The translations under genes were made by a program, and so were the position numbers. From CAYMDP01 sp964389375 (lineage in GTDB: Bacteria > Bdellovibrionota > Bdellovibrionia > Bdellovibrionales > UBA1609): a DNA stretch of 25,079 bases. Shown here piece by piece: positions 1 to 8,165 of the stretch. How positions within the stretch are numbered: the first letter of the stretch is position 1; each line of letters begins with the position of its first letter. The notes under the pieces were generated by a model. It was given only the letters and a program-made list of their open reading frames with translations. It was not told the DNA's origin and made no database searches. Where the stretch lies: contig CAYMDP010000041.1 of assembly GCA_964389375.1 (NCBI GenBank), positions 1-25,079 on the forward strand, given 5' to 3'.

Positions 1-276
1 CAGTTTTCCGCTTATACAAGAAAGACCTATTTTTTGGGTGGGCACGAGGGTCGGATTTTTAACTTTAATTCTGCTTTGAGTATCGATAAGGAGTTGTTCT
101 GCCTGGACGAAGTCTTGGGGGTTCTTTTTATATTGTTTTTCCATCTCGCCAACAAACAGTGCCTCAAGTTCTTCTTGGCTTAAATCCCTTAGGTCGAGGC
201 CCTCGGCTGATTCAGCCAAAGAAAATGAACTGTAGCTAAGCAAGAGGCTCACAATTAGGCTTAAGACAGATTTCAT
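1..276 (-). CDS. Exported protein of unknown function (C-terminus outside window)
   Basis: An open frame runs from an ATG at 274-276 to the window edge without a stop, giving 92 codons. Residues 1 to about 21 form a signal peptide (MKSVLSLIVSLLLSYSSFSLA), with a Lys near the start, a Leu/Val/Ser core and a small residue before the likely cut. The mature part is charged and Glu/Gln-rich (LSQEELEALFVGEMEKQ), probably helical. A Shine-Dalgarno-like GGAG lies about 7 nt before the ATG. I recognise no family. The protein probably acts in the periplasm or beyond. The gene is truncated only because the window ends. Confidence 0.7.
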   Translation of the reverse strand, partial: MKSVLSLIVSLLLSYSSFSLAESAEGLDLRDLSQEELEALFVGEMEKQYKKNPQDFVQAEQLLIDTQSRIKVKNPTLVPTQKIGLSCISGKL

Positions 277-406
277 AGATTCTCCAAACGTCCACAGTTT
301 CGAACACAGCCTATTAAGCAATCTCAAGACCATCCTGAAATCGAATAGAATGAAAATCTGCCGACCAAAAATTAGACAAGGCGACGGTTTTGGTCTCAGG
401 CGCGGT

Positions 407-499
407 CTAAGTCCAATCGAGAACCAAGCGTGCAGAATACTTGCTGTATTGGTTGGAACTTAGATCCGAAGTATCACTAGAATGGAGTAAGGGTACGCC
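407..499 (-). pseudogene. Remnant of a C-terminal fragment paralogous to the TPR/beta-barrel gene at 1178-3292
   Basis: Read on the minus strand and ending at a TAG at 407-409, this stretch encodes GV...TSDLSSNQYSKYS. The end of the 704-aa protein at 1178-3292 reads GV...TSDLSTSQYSKYS. The two align without gaps over about 20 residues, and many of the DNA differences fall at third codon positions. The frame is closed by a stop (539-541) and has no start codon or ribosome site, so this is not an intact gene. After YSKYS the remnant ends RLVLDWT, unlike the intact gene, which suggests a deleted paralogue rather than a recent copy. The match is clear but short. Confidence 0.55.
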
Positions 500-518
500 G
501 ATAATTTTTAGGCGTACC
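492..518. repeat. Perfect 8-bp inverted repeat with 11-nt loop
   Basis: GGTACGCC (492-499) and GGCGTACC (511-518) are exact reverse complements. No T-run follows on either strand, so this is not a standard intrinsic terminator. It lies about 75 nt past the stop of the minus-strand gene at 595-975 and at the edge of the pseudogene fragment. Confidence 0.45.
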
Positions 519-594
519 ACAATAGTTTGATCAACATTTTATGCGAATTGACTGCAATCCAGAAGGCTTGTGCGCCAGAAAATGATTTAGCGGA

Positions 595-975
595 TCACTT
601 TCGAATTGTTAACATAAGAGTGCCGACGATTGAAATTATTTTTTCAGTTCCATCTTGGCCGGTTACTGATTTATCTTTCTGGCAGAATCCATCAGCTTTT
701 ACCAATAAAACAAGCTGAGACTTAGTTTCCATGAGCCCCATACCTTCCTTTGCGGTTCCGTCAGGATTAACAGACAAAGCTCGAATGTCCTCCAACAAAA
801 CTTGATCTCCGGCCTTCATTCCGAGAAACGAAGTGGATGCGGCCTTAACTTCTTCGCCATTCATTTCATTGTTAATACAGGAAATCCTTTCTATTAATCC
901 CTGACTATTTGTCACGGCCTCAGCTGAAAGACTAACAAGTAAAGACAATGCAGCGATAACTATGCTATTTTTCAT
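595..975 (-). CDS. Small exported protein of unknown function
   Basis: The 126-aa product has a signal peptide (about residues 1-20, MKNSIVIAALSLLVSLSAEA, with an AEA-type cleavage site). The mature part of about 106 residues has two cysteines (in ISCINN and GFCQKD), which could form one disulfide in the periplasm. It looks like a small beta-rich domain ending in alternating hydrophobic residues (IISIVGTLMLTIRK). GGAGA lies about 8 nt before the ATG. I recognise no family. Like its neighbours it is on the minus strand, but the flanking gaps (over 200 bp on each side) suggest its own transcript. Confidence 0.65.
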   Translation of the reverse strand: MKNSIVIAALSLLVSLSAEAVTNSQGLIERISCINNEMNGEEVKAASTSFLGMKAGDQVLLEDIRALSVNPDGTAKEGMGLMETKSQLVLLVKADGFCQKDKSVTGQDGTEKIISIVGTLMLTIRK

Positions 976-1177
976 TTTAATTTCTCCAATTTAGCGATAT
1001 TTCGAAGTAGTCCATAGCAGGATCCATGCCTGGCTGTAAATTGATTTAATGGGAGTTGGTTGAGAATTGAGTGTCGAAGCCTCTCTCCTTAAGGCGCTAA
1101 AGGTTACCGGTGCTAGACGAAGCATCAGTTTGTAGCATCCTGTATAAGGATAGGGATTCTTGTGCGACGGACTTTAA

Positions 1178-3292
1178 CTACTTGAATGTATTAAATGTCG
1201 CAGTGGTCATCAAAGAGTACTTGCTGTACTGGCTGGTACTCAAATCTGAAGTGTTATTGGTGTAATTGGCATTAACACCCCAGGTGAACCACTCGGTCAT
1301 TGGCTTGGAAAAACCTGCGTTGACCGCGATATTAAAATCCGAGCGAGTGGGAGACAGATCTGGATAGGCAAGTCTATAAACTGCAAGACCAGCCATCCAG
1401 GTCGACTCCCAGGATGTGGGCGCCATATAGGTGGCTCCCGCCTCGATGCGATTATAGTTTTTCTCTTTGCCTTGGGCTGTATTGATAACTGCTCCAAAGC
1501 TTCCGATGACGGCTCTTTTTTTGGTCTTATCTAAGAAGTAAATTTGATTTGTCTTAAGGGTAGTTCGTAGTGAATCCGCATTCGTATCGGGGCTTGAATC
1601 CGGCAGCAGTGAATCGTCGATTCTTAGGTCCAGTATGTAAGAGGAAAACCAACTTTCATTCATAATAAAGGTGTTGTCGGTTCCAAGAAGAACCGAGCGC
1701 AAAATATTCTGCGGAGATCCAGTGTTATTGGGATCCATATACAAAATTTCATAACCTGGATTAAGAGTAAATTTATAACCCTTTTTCCAGGCTGTTCCTT
1801 TGTAAGAATACGGAGCAGTTAAGGTCACAAGGTAGGGATCCGCCCGGCCAAGCTCACTATCAAGTTCTACAAAGCTATCCTTTGCCGACAAAATCGAAGT
1901 CACGGCAAGTTTGGTACTCAGCTCGTGTTTATCTGTGTTCTTAAGTCGGTATTCGGCATCTCCAGCAATCAGATAACGGAATGCTCCTTTATCTGTGCTA
2001 GCACCCTGACTAGTGACATTGTCTGGAGCCAGCAAAACATTCGAGTCGTACATCAATCCTAAAGTTCCATTTAGGATAAAGGTCTTTCCTTGATTTTTTC
2101 TATAGGCCTGAAGTTGGGCAATTTTTTCGATATAGTCTTCCGCTTGTTCGTCCATTCGCGGATCTTTTGAAGTATCAAGCACATACTCAAAAGCCGAGCG
2201 AGAGTTGTCAAAATTCTCGAGGCCAAAATAAATCAATCCTTGATAGAATGCTGAAGACGAGGATAGCCCCTCAATGTTTTGTGCCCGTACATTTGCAAAA
2301 ATCAGAAGGGCCTTATCAAGTTCCTTTAGGCGGTAATGAATAAGTCCCATGTAGTACTGCTTTTCATAACGAGTCTCTGGTTCGTCTGCGGCCAAATTCA
2401 TGACAACCAAGGCCTCATTAAATTTTTCGGTCCTATAAAGAGTGATACCGTAGCGAAAATATAAAGAAGTATTGGAAGGATCAAGGTCTACGCTTTTTCG
2501 AAATAGTTCTTCGGCTTTTGCAAAATCTCCAGCTTGATAGAATTGCAAAGCCTGCGCTCCCAAGGCCTCCGCTTCTTTTTTTCTACGGTTTCGCTCGGCT
2601 TGTGCAAGTTGAGCCTCTTTCCGCCGGCTTTCTTCCATTTTTTGTTTTTCGATCTGTTCCATTCGCAAGCGCTCGGATTCCCTTTGTGAATTTTCGAGGG
2701 CCATCTTTTCGAGGAAGGCTTTTTTCTCTGCCACTTGAGCCGCGGCCAAGGTGGTCTCTGACGGGATGGGTTTTGTTAGGCTCTTTTTTGCGTCCTCAGA
2801 TTCTTTGCGTAATCGCACCTCTTCTTTAAAAATTTGCACAGCTCTTTCGGCCTGCTCTCTGGTGTCATAGACTTCAAGGATTCGATTTCCTTTTTCGTCC
2901 TTTCTCATGACGATCGGTTTTCGTGCGACTTTACCTTGGTTGATTGCGAGGTTAAATTTTTGTCCATCGGCTTCTCGAAGTCGCATTCCTGGTGGCGGAA
3001 CAAAGACTTCGGGATTAAAGCTATCCGACTCTGAAAAGCCAATCGCAAAGCTGCCAGAAAAAGTCGAAGAGTCGGGCTCAGTTTCTTCTAAAAGAATTTT
3101 TACGATTCTTTTAGAAGTTTTATCTTTTAAAAATAAAAAAGCAGAATCGATTTTTTGACTTTCTAAATTCCACGGCCCTGAGCCGTAGCGAATTCGCACC
3201 TGTTGAGCCGAGTTCGAAACTTGCTGAGCTTCAGAAGAAACGTGAGAGATTCCAAAAAAAATTGCGTAGGATAAGATAAACTGGCGAATCAC
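1178..3292 (-). CDS. Exported coiled-coil / TPR protein with C-terminal beta-barrel-like domain
   Basis: The 704-aa product starts at GTG (3290-3292), supported by GGGAG about 7 nt upstream. The order is: signal peptide (about 1-22); a beta-rich N-terminal domain (about 30-130); a long Lys/Glu/Arg/Gln-rich coiled coil (about 145-245); TPR-type helical repeats (about 244-395, for example AGDFAKAEELFRKSVDLDPSN); then about 300 residues of alternating hydrophobic and aromatic strands from LNGTLGLMYDSNV onward, as in outer-membrane beta-barrels. TPR plus barrel is known from outer-membrane assembly and secretion factors; the exact role here is not evident. It lies 167 bp after the FecR-domain gene on the same strand, so the two could be co-transcribed. 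A fragment of a paralogous gene lies at 407-499. Confidence 0.7.
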   Translation of the reverse strand: MIRQFILSYAIFFGISHVSSEAQQVSNSAQQVRIRYGSGPWNLESQKIDSAFLFLKDKTSKRIVKILLEETEPDSSTFSGSFAIGFSESDSFNPEVFVPPPGMRLREADGQKFNLAINQGKVARKPIVMRKDEKGNRILEVYDTREQAERAVQIFKEEVRLRKESEDAKKSLTKPIPSETTLAAAQVAEKKAFLEKMALENSQRESERLRMEQIEKQKMEESRRKEAQLAQAERNRRKKEAEALGAQALQFYQAGDFAKAEELFRKSVDLDPSNTSLYFRYGITLYRTEKFNEALVVMNLAADEPETRYEKQYYMGLIHYRLKELDKALLIFANVRAQNIEGLSSSSAFYQGLIYFGLENFDNSRSAFEYVLDTSKDPRMDEQAEDYIEKIAQLQAYRKNQGKTFILNGTLGLMYDSNVLLAPDNVTSQGASTDKGAFRYLIAGDAEYRLKNTDKHELSTKLAVTSILSAKDSFVELDSELGRADPYLVTLTAPYSYKGTAWKKGYKFTLNPGYEILYMDPNNTGSPQNILRSVLLGTDNTFIMNESWFSSYILDLRIDDSLLPDSSPDTNADSLRTTLKTNQIYFLDKTKKRAVIGSFGAVINTAQGKEKNYNRIEAGATYMAPTSWESTWMAGLAVYRLAYPDLSPTRSDFNIAVNAGFSKPMTEWFTWGVNANYTNNTSDLSTSQYSKYSLMTTATFNTFK

Positions 3293-3459
3293 TTGGCCAC
3301 TCCCAATGATGAGGATCTGAAGCTGCTAATGGTCTCTAGTGGTTAAGGATAGTTTAAATCAGCAGGACTGGCAAAATCTTGCAGACTAAATTAAAAATGG
3401 CTGCCTAAAAGTCCAACAGCCTGGGCGTCCTTAGATCAAAAGACCTAAGGCTAGTTGAA

Positions 3460-4656
3460 TTATTGATTTTGGATTTTGATGATCAGGCGGTTGTTGCCGT
3501 CTTGAATAATCTGATTACAAAAGGTGCAGCTATTTAAAATATCCGTCGGTGCTTGAAAGGTCGGAATTGTAGGAACCGAGGGCATTCCGATCGGTACAAT
3601 CGCAGGGCTGACGCTAATGTCTTCAGTTAACATCATTCCACTTCCGCTTGGCATTGCAGAGCTTGGTGCGCGGGGAGGGGCCGCGGCAGTTGGAGGAACG
3701 GTCGCGGCTGAACCGCTTGACCGTGCAGCAGGCGCAGCCTTAGGTGGCGGACCTTTGGCGGCAGTACCTGGTCCAGCGCTTCCCTCTGCGCCACCTTCAC
3801 CCGAGCCGGCTCCAGTAGAAGATCCAGAGCGAGAATTAGACGAAGCCGATCCGCTATTTCCTTTATTTTCTTCTTTCTTGTCAGAGGCGCCGGGAGCTTT
3901 TTCTTTCGCTGCAGGTGCTGAGTCTTCAGAAGATCCCGCAGGACCCTCTTCTTTCTTACCGTCCTCATTCGCAGGAGACCGAGGATCAGGTCCGGCATCG
4001 GCCGGAGCTTTTGTTGAAGTATCTGCATTCGAATCTGTATCCAAACTTGCTAAACTCTCTTGAGGTACGGGCATTGGAGCACTCGGCGGAGCACCAAACA
4101 CATTTTGCGCCATTTGTCCGACACCAACAGAGACCGGATTTAGAATTGCGCCGTTTGGTCCAGGAAGACCAAAATCGACTTTTCCTTCGAAGGTCACTAC
4201 ATTTGTTGCTCGTGAACTCGAAGAGTAAGAGGCCAAAAAGTCTGTTCCTCGAACTCCAGCGACGGCAGAGGGAGTCTTAACCTGAAACTGACTCGTTTTG
4301 CCGTCATACTTTTGCTCAACCTTAGAGCGAACTTTTCCGTAAATCACATTCAGTGTGACATTCTTTTTATTTTCACTTGGTTTATATTCGTAATTTTCAA
4401 AGACAATCTCAGATTCTGGAGACACGTTAATCACGTTTTTGTCGACCATCACGATTTTTGCACGGGCATCTTTTCCGGTAATGACAGTGTCTTTCGGAAA
4501 CACTCGAGCTCCGACACGAGCGACTTGGACTTTTCCATCTCGCGCACTTTTTACTTTTACTTCACCCTTGACGACGTTAAAAACGCCATGGACAGACTGG
4601 GCAAGACTGGTTGAAGAAAAAAAGATAAAGATCGTGACCGCTAAAAAACGTACCAT
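3460..4656 (-). CDS. FecR-domain exported protein with long low-complexity linker
   Basis: I take the start at ATG 4654-4656, because AAGGGG lies 5 nt before it; an in-frame ATG six codons earlier (4674) has no such site. The 398-aa product has a signal peptide (about 1-19, ending STSLA) and a FecR-type domain (about 22-185) with the family hallmark TPSAVAGVRGTDF at 128-140. A linker of about 150 residues follows (190-345), very rich in Pro, Ala, Ser and Gly. A short conserved-looking tail (345-398) has a CTFC motif and ends LIIKIQNQ. In known systems FecR domains are periplasmic sensor or scaffold modules; no FecI-type sigma factor or TonB receptor is adjacent. The nearest partner is the TPR/barrel gene downstream. 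Confidence 0.75.
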   Translation of the reverse strand: MVRFLAVTIFIFFSSTSLAQSVHGVFNVVKGEVKVKSARDGKVQVARVGARVFPKDTVITGKDARAKIVMVDKNVINVSPESEIVFENYEYKPSENKKNVTLNVIYGKVRSKVEQKYDGKTSQFQVKTPSAVAGVRGTDFLASYSSSSRATNVVTFEGKVDFGLPGPNGAILNPVSVGVGQMAQNVFGAPPSAPMPVPQESLASLDTDSNADTSTKAPADAGPDPRSPANEDGKKEEGPAGSSEDSAPAAKEKAPGASDKKEENKGNSGSASSNSRSGSSTGAGSGEGGAEGSAGPGTAAKGPPPKAAPAARSSGSAATVPPTAAAPPRAPSSAMPSGSGMMLTEDISVSPAIVPIGMPSVPTIPTFQAPTDILNSCTFCNQIIQDGNNRLIIKIQNQ

Positions 4657-4732
4657 TTGAACCCCTTGTTGCACCCTCTATTTTTCGGTTTTTCGACCCT
4701 TTGACTTAAGGTCGGTCTCAATTGGGCTCGTC

Positions 4733-5269
4733 TTATTTTGAGAATTTAAGGCAGATTTCTTCAGCAGCGGTCAAAAGGTCATCGACCCAAATTTCAGGGG
4801 CTTGAAACTCAGAATCTTCGGGATTTTCAGAGTGCCCCAAAAGGACACAGCGGCAACCGGCTCTGTGGCCTGCCTCCACATCTGTCATGCGATCTCCGAT
4901 CATCCAGCTTTGACTTAGATCAATTCCGAACTCTCGGGCAGCCTCCAGAAGCATTCCTGGATTTGGTTTTCGCAATGGGTGATTGGTGTCTGTCATAAAA
5001 GGCGCTGAATAAAATTTTAAAATATCAATTCCATGTCGAGAAAACTCGGCCTGAATGCGGCGATGGATCTCGTCAAGATTATGAATCTGGACAATGCCAC
5101 GAGCCACGCCGGACTGATTGGTCGCAATTGCAAAGACAAAGCCTTGATCTCGCAATTTTCTAAGGGCCTCAAAGACATTCGGTAGATAAACGATTTGCTC
5201 TGGATCATTCAGATAGATTTTATCTTCAATAATTGTCCCATCTCGGTCCAGCAGAATCGCTTTTTTCAT
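4733..5269 (-). CDS. gmhB: HAD-family phosphatase, GmhB-like (D-glycero-D-manno-heptose 1,7-bisphosphate 7-phosphatase)
   Basis: The 178-aa product has the HAD IIIA order: nucleophile motif LLDRDGT (D8, D10), motif II ATNQSG (T49), motif III lysine in RKPNPGM (K101), and the acidic motif GDRMTD (D126, D130). The length and the NQSG...RKPxPGM spacing fit GmhB, which removes the 7-phosphate of heptose bisphosphate in the ADP-heptose pathway for LPS core. HisB-N phosphatases are related, but no his genes are near. The loop before RKP (residues 87-100) has no cysteine, whereas typical GmhB carries a Cys/His zinc site there. No strong ribosome site precedes the ATG. The gene lies 41 bp downstream of the recombinase gene. 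Confidence 0.75.
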   Translation of the reverse strand: MKKAILLDRDGTIIEDKIYLNDPEQIVYLPNVFEALRKLRDQGFVFAIATNQSGVARGIVQIHNLDEIHRRIQAEFSRHGIDILKFYSAPFMTDTNHPLRKPNPGMLLEAAREFGIDLSQSWMIGDRMTDVEAGHRAGCRCVLLGHSENPEDSEFQAPEIWVDDLLTAAEEICLKFSK

Positions 5270-5310
5270 ATGAGTAGACTAACAAAAGGCAGTAACACTG
5301 TCACAGCACC

Positions 5311-6270
5311 CTAGTCTTTTTTTAGCGATTTTTGTGCGACCGGATGATGTTGTTCAAGTTTTCGGGCAAGCCCGTGAAGACTTGTGTGAGTGTATTTTTG
5401 AGTCGCCGCTAAAGACTTATGTCCCAGGAGTTCCTGAAGGATTCTTAAGTCAGCTCCGTCGTTCAACAGATGTGTGGCATAGCTGTGACGTAAAGCGTGG
5501 GGATGAAGGGGTTTTAATAAGCCCGCTTTGGCTCCAAGCTCCCTAATGATTTGGTAGGCCTTCCTTGGACTCAAGGCCTTTTCACCGAAGACATATTCAA
5601 AAGATTGATCCTGGGCTTTTAGAGCAGAGAATACGATTTTCGGTAAGGCGATGAGACGTTCTTGATTGCCTTTTCCAAGAACTCTTAAGTTTTGATTTTC
5701 AAAACTGACTTGGCGCCACTTTAAGCCACAGGCCTCGCTGACTCGAAGGCCTCCTCCATATAAGAGTAAGAAAAGGCAATAAGCGCGCTGCTCAGACTCG
5801 TCCCTGGCCTTTGCGGAGAATGTCTTTAAAACAGAAAGTGCTTCGTCCACAGAGATGTAATGGGGCAACCGAAGATTCAATTTCGGAGAAAAAAGTTGGT
5901 TCTGTAAGGCTTTGTCAGTATGCCCTTCTTGGTGAAGCCATCTGAAAAAGCCTTTCAAGCATGCGGTCTTCCGACTGCGTGAGGCAGGAGTCAGAGAGGA
6001 CCACTTCTTTTGGGCAAGCCGAGCCCAAACCAGTAGATCGGCCTCGTCCCACTGGGCATCTTTTGGGCTTAACCGTGTAAATTTTACTCGTAAAGACTCT
6101 TCCTCTTCGGGGGTATATAAAATCTTTTCGACCCCTACTGGCCCCAGGAACTGACCCAAGTCTGTGGCATAAGATTTGGATGTATGACCAGCAGCGGTTT
6201 TTACTAAGTCTAGAAATTTAAGGTATTTAAGGCTTAGAACTGACATTTTTTGTCGGTTGTTTGGTGACAA
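5311..6270 (-). CDS. Tyrosine recombinase, XerC/XerD type
   Basis: The 319-aa product matches Xer recombinases in length. An N-terminal SAM-like core-binding domain (about 12-115) is followed by the catalytic domain with the full set: R176 (GGGLRVSEA), K200 (LGKGNQER), H258 and R261 (HPHALRHSYATHL), H284 (LLGHKS) and nucleophile Y293 (QKYTHTS). Xer pairs resolve chromosome dimers at dif near the terminus, but I cannot tell XerC from XerD here. No phage or integron genes are adjacent, so a housekeeping role is likelier than integrase. The start is either TTG 6268-6270, with GGAG 9 nt upstream, or ATG 6244-6246, with no clear site. Confidence 0.85.
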   Translation of the reverse strand: MSPNNRQKMSVLSLKYLKFLDLVKTAAGHTSKSYATDLGQFLGPVGVEKILYTPEEEESLRVKFTRLSPKDAQWDEADLLVWARLAQKKWSSLTPASRSRKTACLKGFFRWLHQEGHTDKALQNQLFSPKLNLRLPHYISVDEALSVLKTFSAKARDESEQRAYCLFLLLYGGGLRVSEACGLKWRQVSFENQNLRVLGKGNQERLIALPKIVFSALKAQDQSFEYVFGEKALSPRKAYQIIRELGAKAGLLKPLHPHALRHSYATHLLNDGADLRILQELLGHKSLAATQKYTHTSLHGLARKLEQHHPVAQKSLKKD

Positions 6271-6324
6271 TTAAGGCAACTCCAGCTGTTGGGGATTTCC
6301 TACATTGTGCCCTGCAAAAAAAAC

Positions 6325-6353
6325 TTGCACAAGTTTAGGGCAGCTGATAGAAC
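6325..6353 (+). promoter_or_regulatory. Candidate sigma-70-type promoter for the sigma-54 activator gene
   Basis: TTGCAC (6325-6330) and TAGAAC (6348-6353) are separated by 17 nt, about 60 nt upstream of the ATG at 6416. The gap also holds the start of the divergent recombinase gene. Prediction by eye only. Confidence 0.4.
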
Positions 6354-6415
6354 ACTGCGTTATCCGAGACTTGGACCTGTAGCGGACCGTAAACCATAAT
6401 GAAAGGGCTGTACGT

Positions 6416-7480
6416 ATGTCTGGAATCGATAAACCCACCTATCTTCCCCCAAGCGCGGGTGAGCCTCAAAGCTTACCTGGAACTATTCTTAACCCGGCAT
6501 CTGGTGCCGTTGGACGAAAAATTGTCTTTAAGTCAGAGGTTATGCGCCAACTGATGAAGATGGTTGATCGAGTTGCACCAAGTAATGCCACGGTTTTGAT
6601 TCTTGGTGAAAGTGGAACTGGAAAAGAACTGATTGCCAATGCTGTTCATGAAAGAAGCCATCGTCGAAACAAACCCTTTGTTGCGATCAATTGTGGAGCT
6701 TTAAGAGAGACTCTTTTAGAGAGCGAACTTTTCGGTCACGAAAAGGGAGCCTTCACCGGAGCTTATTCGCGTAAGATTGGTCTTGCGGAAGTAGCTAACG
6801 GCGGAACCTTATTTTTAGATGAAATCGGCGAGATGAGTCCAGGAATCCAGGCCAAACTTCTTCGTTTTCTTCAAGAAGGTGAAATCTTCCGAGTTGGTGG
6901 TAAAGAGCCAATCAAAGTGGATATTCGTTTAATCAGTGCAACAAACAAAGAATTAGACAAAGAAGTGATGCGCGGAAATTTCCGTGAGGATCTATTCTAC
7001 CGTATCAACACGATTATGGTGCACTCGCCTCCATTGCGTCGTCGAAAAGAGGATATTGCCTCTCTTGTTGAGCATTTCTTATCAAGCAATCCGAACAATT
7101 TCCTAAACCGTGGTCGCCAAATGAGCGAAGACGCCATGAAGCTTCTAATGAAGTATGATTGGCCAGGAAATATTCGAGAGCTTCAAAACGTGTGTGAACG
7201 CTTGCAGATTCTGTCTGAAGGTCATTTGATCATGCCGGGAGATATCCCAGAGCATATTCGAAATCCAGATCATAAAATTGTGATCGACGATTATGATCCA
7301 ACAATGACTCTTCATGAGCTAGAGAAGCGCTACATTTTGAAAGCTTTAAATTATTTTGATGGGAATAAGACCCAAGCTGCAAATGCTTTAGGGATTACCA
7401 TTAAGACTCTTTATAACAAGCTTCACGAGTACGGGGAGTTTGATAAGTACGCAGTTCACACTAAGCCTCAAAAGGCTTAG
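6416..7480 (+). CDS. Sigma-54-dependent transcriptional activator lacking a receiver domain
   Basis: The 354-aa product has a short N-terminal tail (about 1-33) and then goes straight into the AAA+ domain: Walker A GESGTGKE (64-71), sigma-54 contact loop GAFTGA (111-116), Walker B GGTLFLDEIGE (129-139), and WPGNIREL (249-256). A Fis-type helix-turn-helix follows (about 312-337, NKTQAANALGITIKTLYNKL). It should open sigma-54 promoters by ATP hydrolysis. No receiver, GAF or PAS input domain is present, so activity may be set by expression level or a partner protein, as in PspF-type activators. A weak GAAAGGG site lies 8 nt before the ATG. The target is unknown; the flagellin gene is nearby, but I see no sigma-54 site there. 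Confidence 0.88.
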   Translation: MSGIDKPTYLPPSAGEPQSLPGTILNPASGAVGRKIVFKSEVMRQLMKMVDRVAPSNATVLILGESGTGKELIANAVHERSHRRNKPFVAINCGALRETLLESELFGHEKGAFTGAYSRKIGLAEVANGGTLFLDEIGEMSPGIQAKLLRFLQEGEIFRVGGKEPIKVDIRLISATNKELDKEVMRGNFREDLFYRINTIMVHSPPLRRRKEDIASLVEHFLSSNPNNFLNRGRQMSEDAMKLLMKYDWPGNIRELQNVCERLQILSEGHLIMPGDIPEHIRNPDHKIVIDDYDPTMTLHELEKRYILKALNYFDGNKTQAANALGITIKTLYNKLHEYGEFDKYAVHTKPQKA

Positions 7481-7482
7481 TG
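7459..7482. terminator. 10-bp perfect hairpin spanning the stop codon of the sigma-54 activator gene
   Basis: CACTAAGCCT (7459-7468) and AGGCTTAGTG (7473-7482) pair perfectly across a CAAA loop. The TAG stop codon (7478-7480) lies in the right arm. No T-run follows, so this is either a factor-assisted end or a stabilising 3' structure. It lies between convergent genes. Confidence 0.4.
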
Positions 7483-7523
7483 GTCTGCTGGTATTAAGGA
7501 CTTTTTAGCAGGATGACGAGGGC

Positions 7524-8078
7524 CTAGAAATAGCCTTCGTCGTCTGAATCAAGATCTTCATCTTCTTCATCAAGATCGGCAACGGGCTCCATGTCTGGGT
7601 CGTTGAATTCTTCAACGGGCTCAAAATCATCTCCCATTCCAGTAAAACTTTTTTGAGAACCTAATAGACCCTCTTCTTCCTGGCCATCGTCAGCTCCAAC
7701 AGCTAGGCCTGAAAGTCCAACAGCAAAGGGATTGCTGGTCAGGGGCTTGTTGTCAGATAACTTCGTAATCTGTTCCAAACTTGGCACAGAAGGCTTCGAG
7801 GATTTTTTGCTGGCTTTTGGACTTGCGGTTTTTTGAGACGCTGCTTTTTTGGGCGCAGCTGTTTTTTTAGTTGAAGCCTTGCTGGTCGCTTTCTTAGTCG
7901 CTTTTTTTGCCTTGGCCTTAGTGCTTTTTTTTGCAGTACTTTTTTTAGTCGCTTTTTTTGCGGCTTTTTTAGTTGCCTTTTTGGGGCTCGATTTTTTTGA
8001 AGCTTTCTTCGCAGGCTTTTTTGCTTTCTTTTTTGGAGCTGATTTCTTAGGACTCTTCTTCTTCTTCTTTTTTGCCAT
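7524..8078 (-). CDS. Histone-H1-like lysine-rich protein with acidic C-terminal tail
   Basis: The 184-aa product has two opposite halves. Residues 1 to about 97 are almost only Lys, Ala, Ser, Thr and Pro in KKATKKxxKK-type repeats, like eukaryotic H1 tails and bacterial H1-like proteins (for example the AlgP or Hc families). After a neutral linker (about 98-128, PSLEQITKLSDNKPL), residues 129-184 are rich in Asp and Glu and end DLDSDDEGYF. The basic half is expected to bind DNA or RNA; the acidic tail may self-shield it or bind other basic proteins. AAGAGGGG lies about 9 nt before the ATG. Low-complexity composition can produce chance similarity, so only a nucleic-acid-binding role is inferred. 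Confidence 0.75.
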   Translation of the reverse strand: MAKKKKKKSPKKSAPKKKAKKPAKKASKKSSPKKATKKAAKKATKKSTAKKSTKAKAKKATKKATSKASTKKTAAPKKAASQKTASPKASKKSSKPSVPSLEQITKLSDNKPLTSNPFAVGLSGLAVGADDGQEEEGLLGSQKSFTGMGDDFEPVEEFNDPDMEPVADLDEEDEDLDSDDEGYF

Positions 8079-8165
8079 CTTCCAATACCCCTCTTAAGAC
8101 ATATAAAACTGTTGAACGCTCCAATCCTAACGGCATTTTTATTTGTTGCCTAGTTTTTTTCTAGT

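Larger units (their letters stand above)
277..594. other. Intergenic region, 318 bp
   Basis: This gap between two minus-strand exported-protein genes holds no intact gene. It contains a decayed coding remnant (407 to about 500, minus strand) and a short inverted repeat (492-518). The promoter of the gene starting at 276 should lie in 277-400, but I see no convincing -35/-10 pair. Confidence 0.6.

Noticed and set aside
3617..4063. Long plus-strand reading frame, Ala/Pro/Glu-rich, opposite the FecR-domain gene
   Set aside because: It mirrors the low-complexity linker of the minus-strand gene, has no ribosome site, and the minus-strand frame carries a recognisable domain and signal peptide.
5311..6270. 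Phage or integron integrase with an attachment site
   Set aside because: No attachment repeats, cassette array or phage genes are nearby; the length and residues fit a housekeeping Xer recombinase.
7849..8097. Plus-strand Phe/Leu/Ala-rich frame resembling a membrane protein, opposite the histone-like gene
   Set aside because: Lys and Ala codons read backwards give Phe, Leu and Ala; the hydrophobicity is a composition shadow.
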